This document shows positions 1 to 6,338 of a stretch of 11,202 nt of DNA, piece after piece. Source of the stretch: Phoronis ovalis (Eukaryota; Phoronida; Phoronidae). Position 1 is the stretch's first letter. Each line of letters starts with the position of its first letter. Location of the stretch: NCBI GenBank assembly GCA_028565635.1, contig JAOXYB010055478.1:1-11202 (forward strand), written 5' to 3'. The notes beneath the pieces are model-generated. The model was not told where the DNA came from, did no database searches, and was given only the letters and a program-made list of their open reading frames with translations. A program made the position numbers and the translations under genes.

Positions 1-189
1 TATGATATAATATAATATTATGCATCTGTCTAAAATTGTATTTTAAATAATTTATATAATTTATATTTATACAGTTACCATGGCATTATATAATATGTGT
101 TTACAAGTGAAAATTTCATAAATCATTACTAACGCGCAACCGGTGTAAAGAAAATAAGAGTCCCACTTTTTCTAGCGTCCTAGGACACC

Positions 190-226
190 AGGTTTCAGAT
201 ACTGGCCGTCCCGGTATCTGAAACCT
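190..226. repeat. 16-bp inverted repeat (hairpin) inside the 144-836 element
   Basis: The arms are AGGTTTCAGATACTGG (190-205) and CCGGTATCTGAAACCT (211-226), separated by five bases. They pair over 16 positions with a single T/C difference, which is a G-U pair on one strand. The hairpin is too long to be a likely chance event. It lies next to a GTCCTAGGAC palindrome at 177-186. Confidence 0.85.
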
Positions 227-302
227 AGCGTCCCCTTTGAAAATGTGCGTCCAGGACACTGTGTATGATGGGCGGAGTCACGTTTTCAGTACACGATGCA
301 GA

Positions 303-720
303 GTCCTAGGACCCTCCTCCAGTGTCCTAGGACAGTGGATTTAGAGTCCTGTCTCAGTAATAAATACACTAAAATGTTCAAGCTAAGCCTTGTAACAGTA
401 CGAGTTTTCTGAGAAGTTAGTTTTTTCACAAGTTTATCTACGATACAATACAATATAATACATTTTATTTCTATCTTCCTCACTGACAGTAGCAAAACAG
501 ACTCTTAAATATGAAATTTAGTACCCTAGGACAAAGTTGACTATATACAATGTCCTGGGACCTTGGATTGTTTGAAAATGAGTGGCTATGTATCGATATG
601 TCAGGTCTTAGGACCCTCGGAATGATCGAAAATGAGTGCCTTATGACCGTCAAGATTGCACTGTCTTAGGGTCTTAGGGTCATGGAGTGGTAGAGAATCG
701 GTGTCCTGTGACTTCATTGG
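303..720. repeat. Degenerate GTCCTAGGAC modules
   Basis: The perfect 10-bp palindrome GTCCTAGGAC occurs at 177-186, 303-312 and 324-333. Diverged forms follow near 523, 552, 605 and 671. From about 552 the copies are followed by a shared tail resembling TTGAAAATGAGTG, giving an imperfect tandem repeat with steps of about 53 and 66 bases. The modules are confined to the 144-836 element. Confidence 0.6.
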
Positions 721-840
721 GGACATTTATTATATGAAAATAACAGACAGTGGACTCTAAGTTTCAAAACATAGTGTCTGTAGGACGCTTATTTCTGCAT
801 GATATTCAGTATCACGCGGACACAGGTTTTATTACACCGG

Positions 841-1524
841 CTTAGCCCTAAGTACACTAATCCATGTCCGGGTATATTAACCATCACCGATAACTCTATC
901 ACTCACGGGCTAATTCAGCGTAGCTGTATTTAATGTTCGTCAATCTAATGTTATAGATAATTTTAAAATACAAAAAATGCAATGTAATATTTGTTTAATA
1001 AAATTCCATAGTTTCATTACTAATACGTAACCAGCTTATCTGTATATATCCCCGTAGGCATATTATTTAATAACATGACCGATGACTCAGTCAATAAATA
1101 GCAACGAAAAACTGTCATGTTTTAAATCCGTAATTTATATTCTGCTAAAATATCAGGGAAATTGTTTTTCAAATTAACATAAAATGCATTGATTACAACA
1201 ATATATGTAGTTACTTGATTATATGTGTTTTTGTAAAACCATGGACGTTGTGATTGATTGATCCGGCCCGGTGATCGGGAGCGCTTTTAAAAGTTTGTTT
1301 TTGTTTGTTTGAGTTAAAAACAGTTGACAAATAAAAAATGGTTACAATGTGATAAAAAATTAGCAACATAAATAAAACTTATAAAATCTTCTTTTTACTC
1401 CCTTCTGGGTATATTTTTTAAAGTTAAGTCTTTATCCCCTGCATCACCAAGTCTCCATATGGTGTAAACATCAAATCACAAGAAAAAAACCCAGTTTGTT
1501 TGTTATTTTAAAATAATCTTAAAA
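841..1524. other. Non-coding, AT-rich interval
   Basis: Apart from the repeat at 977-1100, I see no gene, RNA or mobile-element signature. A short GC-rich patch at about 1261-1285 with a CCCG/CGGG hairpin stands out, followed by a GTTTGTTT run at about 1293-1310. Neither is identified. Confidence 0.5.
977..1100 (+). repeat. Diverged copy of the flanks of the 144-836 element (candidate empty site)
   Basis: The first half (about 977-1033) resembles bases about 83-141; the best block is AAAATTyCATA...TCATTACTAA...CG.AACC. The second half (about 1034-1100) resembles bases about 841-905, including ATsACCGATrACTC. Here the two halves are directly joined, while at 140-840 they are separated by 693 bp. 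The alignment was made by eye, with gaps, at roughly 70% identity. Confidence 0.45.
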
Positions 1525-1583
1525 TTTAACTGTATATAGAAGAGAGGAAGAAAGCATACATTTGGCTCCAAGTACGAGTTTGA
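1525..1583 (+). repeat. Dispersed 59-bp repeat, copy 1
   Basis: Bases 1525-1583 match 2182-2240 without gaps at 51 of 59 positions (for example AGAAGAGAGGAAG and TACATTTGG). Similarity fades on both sides. Read on the minus strand, both copies would encode related peptides ending LPLF-IQLN, but neither belongs to an ORF I can support as a gene. It is likely a fragment of an old interspersed element of unknown type. Confidence 0.65.
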
Positions 1584-2181
1584 GTTACAGTGGGAAGCGG
1601 ACCTAGTGATAATGGCTATAATATCTGTGACCCGAATGTTTGGTCTATTATCCAAAGGTGTTATGCTTCGTGTCTCCATGAATAGGCTGTTAACCCCCTC
1701 ATAAACGTGTTCAATTATTTGTTCTCTTCCCGTTTGCAGTTTATATTGTCTGGGACTAATATAACTAATTAGTTCCTGGTACTGTAATAGAATTTGAGCT
1801 AAACACAAACAGTTTATACTCTTATGACTGACAATAGGCTTGATCTCACATAATTGGATTGCATTTCCTATAACTAATGCTGTGTTTAAAAAAATTAAAT
1901 CAGAGAATATTTTTAATGGAAATTGCAAAATACATTTCTTTATACAGCTAACTAACCAATACCCTAACCTTAAACCCAAACCAAGGTAATTTCTAGTTGG
2001 AAAATTTCCCTAGAATATATAAAACATTACAATACATTTTGTCGTAAAACTAATTTTATGTTCTCATTTTACATTATTAACGGTGTTTGAACACATGTAG
2101 AAATAAATGCCTATTACATAACGTACTTTGAAATTTAAAGACAGCCATATTAATCTATTTTACACTGTTGTCTACAGTTAG
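1584..2181. other. Interval between the two 59-bp repeat copies
   Basis: It contains most of a 158-codon open frame on the minus strand (1503-1979). That frame starts only at TTG, has no recognisable domain, and overlaps repeat copy 1 at its end. I treat it as unsupported. Nothing else is identified. Confidence 0.4.
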
Positions 2182-2240
2182 TTTAACTGGATACAGAAGA
2201 GAGGAAGGAAGCGTACATTTGGTCCCAAGAAGGAGTTTGA
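2182..2240 (+). repeat. Dispersed 59-bp repeat, copy 2
   Basis: This is the partner of 1525-1583, in the same orientation and 657 bases downstream, with eight substitutions and no gaps. The divergence suggests an old duplication or two insertions of one family. Confidence 0.65.
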
Positions 2241-2815
2241 ACTCAACTTTAGGAAACTTGAGAGTGTCCATGGGACACTAGTATTTTTGCTACCTGTCTG
2301 ATAATCACATACTTGCAAAAAACAGTATTTACTGAAACAAGCCTGGTTACCGCAAGACACCTGGTTTCCAAAAAATAAACAGAACTACATTAATTAAGGT
2401 AGCACCCCGTATATGACACGCACAGGGTTATGATTCTAACAGACAAAACTCTGATAATAACATACCAGTCTGGATATTAATAATTTTGGCATCATAACCG
2501 GTCAATTTTATACAGTTTGTTGTATTGCCAACATTGTTATTAACTGAATTAACTGCTACAGTTTTGCGAACACAGAAACAAGAACAGATTACTACGACAG
2601 TTATATAGCTATACTAATAAAATAGTATTTTACTGTGCTGTTACTGGTTTTGTCAGCGACCTTTAAATGCAGGTGCATATAGAAATATACACTGGTATTA
2701 CCTTATACTTGGCCTGTTGAAGGAGTAAAATCACGTAGTCAATTTGTAGAAGTAGTCATACTAGCTTGTTAAAGTCAACTGACTTTATTTAGCACATTTT
2801 TTACACTTTGCGCCA
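2241..2815. other. Non-coding interval without recognised features
   Basis: The sequence is AT-rich with short open frames only. I found no domain-like peptides, RNA gene or clear inverted ends. Confidence 0.45.
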
Positions 2816-2818
2816 CCA

Positions 2819-3046
2819 ACCGCGGAATAAGTAAAAAAAACAGTGTAATAAATAAAAAGGCAGCGGGATAAATAAAAAGACGGCGCGGAATAAATAAAAA
2901 GACAGCGGAATAAATAAAAAAAACACAGTATAATGAATAAAAAGACAGCGGGATAAATAAAAAGACGGCGCTTAATAAATAAAAAGACAGCAGAATAAAT
3001 AAAAAAAAACAATGGAATAAATAAAAACATAGCGGAATAAATATTA
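2819..3046 (+). repeat. AATAAA-rich minisatellite (about 21-bp unit, about 85-bp higher-order period)
   Basis: About eleven units of the form (G)ACAGCGGAATAAATAAAAA follow one another. CAGCGGGATA recurs at 2861 and 2946, and a variant near 3030, so groups of four units repeat every 84-85 bases. Nearly every unit contains one or two AATAAA hexamers on the plus strand. The minus strand appears as a 98-codon frame full of Phe, Tyr and Leu; this is a by-product of the repeat and not a gene. Confidence 0.9.
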
Positions 3047-3117
3047 TGAAACCGGAAAAAATAAGAGGCTCTTATGGGCAATGGTAATAGTATCGCAAGA
3101 TTGAAAACATCACAAAA

Positions 3118-3201
3118 AGGTCAAGTTTATTTAAAATGCAAAAGGCAAAACGTGCGCAGTTTTTAACACAGTAAAAACGCAGCAAAGGTCATCAAAGGTC
3201 A
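3118..3201 (+). promoter_or_regulatory. Candidate nuclear-receptor element (AGGTCA half-sites, DR4)
   Basis: AGGTCA occurs at 3186-3191 and 3196-3201, spaced by four bases as a direct repeat (DR4), and once more at 3118-3123. In animals AGGTCA direct repeats bind nuclear-receptor dimers, and DR4 is the classical spacing for thyroid-hormone-type and LXR receptors. The pair lies in a 10-bp tandem duplication (AAAGGTCATC), which may be chance slippage. No promoter or transcript is visible next to it. Confidence 0.25.
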
Positions 3202-4942
3202 TCAAACAGTATCTGTTGAAGCTGTCGAGGTCTTCTTTTGTACGTTTTGGATTTTTGAATTTTAAATTTATATGTATATCTCTTCACTTTTGTTATCAGA
3301 ATTTACATTATTATGAGCACATCACAGCGTATTTCGAGCCCATTTTCAAAATTATTGCATAGTAATATATTGTAGTATCAGTATATCCATGTACACGTTA
3401 AAAATGAACTTACTTTTGTACAACAAGCAATATTTTTGTAATGAAAATCGACTTCCTGTCCTACTAGCTCGTGTTTTTTTCAGTTCTTCTTAATCCAAAA
3501 AATTCTTAGCATTTGCGCAAATCACCGCCTCGAGGCTGCGCTGGATAGAAACGCAATGTATTGGTACGAGTTATAATGATAAAACTATTACCCGCAAATG
3601 ATGACAATCTAAGATAACAATGTTTATTTAGCAGGTACGTAGTTACCTTCCTAAAGAATGTTAAGTACCATACAAGCTTCCTAGTCAATGGAGAGATAAT
3701 GTTTGTGTAAAACGTGACTGGCAAACGTTCACTTTTTGTGCCTGATATAAATACAGTTAGAACAGTCCTGGAGAGCAGAATGTAGTTTTAACCTAATTTT
3801 TAAATTATTTATCGTTTACTTTTTTTTGATAGCTTGTTAAACAGTGTTAATATGATTGGTACTGCTTTAATAGTGCATTTGACTTTTATCATTCTCAGCG
3901 CAAAAATATCATTTATGCATGTTATTGAGATATGATATCAGAACGTTATATTTACACATCTATCGCTATATCCACTGACACGCCTGTCGCTGAAGTACAG
4001 CTATGTCAGGTTTATTCACAATAAATTTATCATCTAATTGTACTATACAGTTAAACTAATCTAATCACAATACATGGAAGAATTCGGACATTTCTTTTCG
4101 TAATGTAAAGCTACAAAAACTTGTTTATCGAATTTTACTTTTTTTTTAAATGTAAGCCAAAAACCTCTGCATCTACAAACTGGAAACTTTGCATATATAA
4201 GCTATTCATGTATATGTACAAACCTGTTTCAGATTTATAAAGTTTTGCTTTTTCACAAGTTATAATTTTTTAAATTTAAGAGTCAGATCAAAATACTTGA
4301 CTTTCAAACTTTGAAAATTCATCACTATTAACCGAAGCAAAATTATATAGTACAAATGTAAAGAAACAGTTTTGTAGATCTATAAATAATGATAATTTTT
4401 GCTTTTCGACTTTAATGTTATTGGCAATTAAAATTCGAACAACACATGTTTTCCAAAAATGGACGCTTATCAGATCATGAGAATTATTTCAACTTTTTGC
4501 CTTTGGATTCATTAATTAAAGTATAACCTTTGTACAATTTCACATGTCTATCTCTTCATTTTGACTATGAAAATTAAAAGAAAGTCATTGCCAAATAACA
4601 GTGTTTTTTGTGTCTCGAGTCCTGAAAGGAATTTGAATCTCTTTATATGTCCATTCCTATTGTGAATTTTATTAAAAATCCCTAAGAATGCAAATTAAGC
4701 AAGCCGTTCTGGTTATTAATTTTAATGCATGAACTCATCTTATCGTCTATCACATATGAGTAAAGGATTATATTTAGCGTTTTCAAATATTAAAACAAAT
4801 AAGGAAATAATTGTGATAACTCTAGAAGAGTTACTACAAACTAGAATGTGTAATATATGGCTTCCAACACAAAGGTTTTGACATGGCAGCCATAGAATAA
4901 AAAAGTACAAGTGTAATGTTGATAAAGGAATTTGAAAGAAAA
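3202..4942. other. Long AT-rich intergenic stretch, no feature recognised
   Basis: Both strands contain only short open frames without domain-like peptides (the longest, 3506-3724 on the minus strand, has no support). No tRNA-like boxes, inverted ends or tandem arrays stood out by eye. A weak similarity (TATCTCTTCA-TTTTG and surroundings) links about 3272-3300 with about 4540-4570 and may reflect an old repeat. Confidence 0.45.
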
Positions 4943-5003
4943 TGCTGACATACGGGATTGAACCGCGAATATTTAGATCTTCAGCCTAGGTATTTCTCTT
5001 GCT
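4943..5003 (-). pseudogene. tRNA-Phe(GAA)-like relic (tRNA pseudogene or SINE head)
   Basis: On the minus strand the anticodon arm TAGGCTGAAGATCTAAA closely matches that of animal tRNA-Phe, with anticodon GAA (4980-4982 on the plus strand). It is followed by a perfect pol III B-box, GGTTCAATCCC (4954-4964), and a 3' acceptor-like end TGTCAGCA. The T-stem has four of five pairs. The 5' side has decayed: there is no matching acceptor strand (GCTGACA expected) and the D arm is only partly recognisable. It is therefore a pseudogene or a tRNA-derived SINE fragment, not a working tRNA. Confidence 0.6.
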
Positions 5004-5033
5004 GTATAATCTATGATATAATATTAGGAATTG

Positions 5034-5394
5034 CCAGACCCAATGGGAATATCCTTCATAGTGCCCCAAGGATGTATTTTAGGCCACCTGTTATTCGTCA
5101 TGAATTTAAGTGACCTGCCTGAAGTTATCTCACACTGTAAGGCTGACAGTTCTGTTTTACACAGGGAAAATACAAAATGAAATAGAATCAACATTAAATA
5201 TAGATATGGTAAATGTTGTTAACTGGTTCCAACAAAATAGCTTCAAATGTCTCAAATTCACCTTCATCAGATAAAGCCAGTAATACAACATACATGAAAG
5301 TAGAGGTTGATGGATGTTGTAAGTGTAAAATATTAATTTAAATATATATTTGGGATTTATCATGGGCAGTCACTTAACATGGGAATAGCACATT
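5034..5394 (+). pseudogene. Non-LTR retrotransposon (LINE) reverse transcriptase fragment, decayed
   Basis: In frame from 5034, the translation includes V-P-Q-G-C-I-L-G-H-L-L-F (5061-5096), the conserved reverse transcriptase block, then L-S-D-L-P and H-C-K-A-D-S-S, where a working enzyme has the catalytic Y-A-D-D. The frame stops at TGA 5178-5180. A +1 frame from 5176 continues the domain with NEIESTLNIDMVNVVNWF to TAA at 5272-5274. Further on, Y-L-G-F-I (from 5347) and L-T-W-E-stop-H-I match the later conserved Y-L-G...L-T-W-x-x-H-I of CR1/Jockey-type elements. With a lost catalytic Asp, a frameshift and several stops, this is a dead fragment. The clade is uncertain. Confidence 0.8.
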
Positions 5395-6088
5395 GCGTAT
5401 ATGTGTTTTGATAAGAATTATTTGTTGCACTGTGTCTACTGACAATGATAATGTCTTTGAAAACTTTTAAAAACATGATAAGATTGTGAGTTTTGAGCGA
5501 TTCAGTAGCTGAAAAGTTAAATAATGAAATTAAATATTTAATCTTTACATTTATAAAATACATTTCGAAAAGCCATACTTAGAATACAAAATGGAAGGGT
5601 AGAGACATTTTATCACAAACCCTCAGGAAATGGAATGTGATTTTTGATTTTATAACAGCAAAAATGTCTGTTTATCAAGCAATGAATGTGAAAATGATAA
5701 CACTCATAATAGTATATACCTAGCTACATATAAAGCAATACACAGTAGTTATAGCTAGAATAAATTTAGTATTGCCAGAATAATTAATACTTGTGTGCCA
5801 GTGGTCAATAATTGAGACTCTTTCTCCCCTATTCCAGCTAAGGAAGAACAGTTACAGACATAATTATTCTTAAAAGGAAATACTTGATACATAATACACA
5901 ATTTAATAGTTGTCAATAAAAACATTCCATTAAACACGAGAAAGAATTTTAATCGATGCATTTTACTTTTTTATATCATTTCGCTACAACACGCAATCTT
6001 GTAAATAAACATCCTTTCACGTTGATTCTCTGTCCAATGACCCTTTAAATATTTGTGTATGTACATATGATCAATGAAACAAGAATTC
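5395..6088. other. Non-coding interval downstream of the mucin gene
   Basis: Some degraded LINE sequence may continue past 5394, but I cannot follow it with confidence. The rest is AT-rich DNA with only short unsupported frames. The 3' untranslated region of the mucin gene probably enters this interval from the right. Confidence 0.4.
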
Positions 6089-6094
6089 TTTAAT
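6089..6094 (-). terminator. Possible polyadenylation signal (ATTAAA)
   Basis: An ATTAAA hexamer, the common variant of AATAAA, lies on the minus strand about 90 bases after the stop codon of the mucin gene. A second ATTAAA is at 5948-5953. I saw no canonical AATAAA on the minus strand between the stop codon and the second site. Such hexamers are frequent by chance in AT-rich DNA, so this is a weak call. Confidence 0.25.
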
Positions 6095-6182
6095 TAAATT
6101 ATGCAACACATGCATGTTTTAACTTGAATAGTTTTAAATCTGGGCACTTCAATCTGAGCACTTCAGCATAAACAGTCACTGG

Positions 6183-6338
6183 TTACTCTGAAAGGTTACT
6201 GAATCTTTGTTGACTCAACCTGTGTACACTACTTCCCGCTGACGATCTGGAGTGTCTTTTTATATCCGAGTCTCTATCGCGTTTTTCTTTATATATTCCA
6301 GTGGGAATTTCCCGCACTTCTGGTCTCGCAATTTTAAA
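6183..6338 (-). CDS. Terminal coding exon: basic, Ser-rich tail and stop
   Basis: The acceptor is TTTCATTAG|TTTAAA, in phase 0 with the preceding exon. It codes 51 residues and then TAA at 6183-6185. The composition changes from acidic to basic and serine-rich: clusters K-E-K-R-D-R-D and K-R-H-S-R-S-S, then H-R-L-S and Q-R-F-S, ending N-L-S-E. The R-x-x-S and R-x-S patterns would suit basophilic kinases, but this is unproven. No domain is recognised. Confidence 0.75.
   Translation of the reverse strand, partial: FKIARPEVREIPTGIYKEKRDRDSDIKRHSRSSAGSSVHRLSQQRFSNLSE

Larger units (their letters stand above)
144..836. mobile_element. 693-bp non-autonomous element with CCGG flanks
   Basis: CCGG at 140-143 and 837-840 flanks a block that begins TGTAA and ends TTACA, so the ends are inverted. 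The similarity continues weakly inward: TGTAA, then an A-rich stretch, then GTCC on both ends. A subterminal pair is also inverted: AGCGTCCTA-GACAC-GTTT near 175-195 and its counterpart near 763-790. A related uninterrupted sequence at about 977-1100 joins what here is left flank to right flank at AACCAGCTTA, which supports a 4-bp (CCGG) target duplication. No ORF of interest lies inside. The element is full of the palindrome GTCCTAGGAC. The superfamily is not recognised. Confidence 0.55.

Noticed and set aside
1503-1979. 158-codon ORF on the minus strand
   Set aside because: It starts only at TTG, shows no domain, and its end is a copy of a dispersed repeat. Checked for splice signals and family motifs and found nothing convincing.
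1956-1982. Telomere-like ACCCTAACCTTAAACCC on the plus strand
   Set aside because: Too short and irregular to be an interstitial telomere repeat.
2819-3046. Possible CRISPR array
   Set aside because: The units are adjacent and AT-rich with no unique spacers, and the setting is eukaryotic. It is a minisatellite.
2785-3081. 98-codon Phe/Tyr/Leu-rich ORF that looks like a membrane protein
   Set aside because: It is generated by the AATAAA minisatellite read on the minus strand.
3506-3724. 72-codon minus-strand ORF
   Set aside because: No domain, no splice context and no start-site support.
5157-5563. Two minus-strand ORFs around the LINE fragment
   Set aside because: One is antisense to the reverse transcriptase fragment and the other is AT-rich noise; the plus-strand reading carries the conserved motifs.
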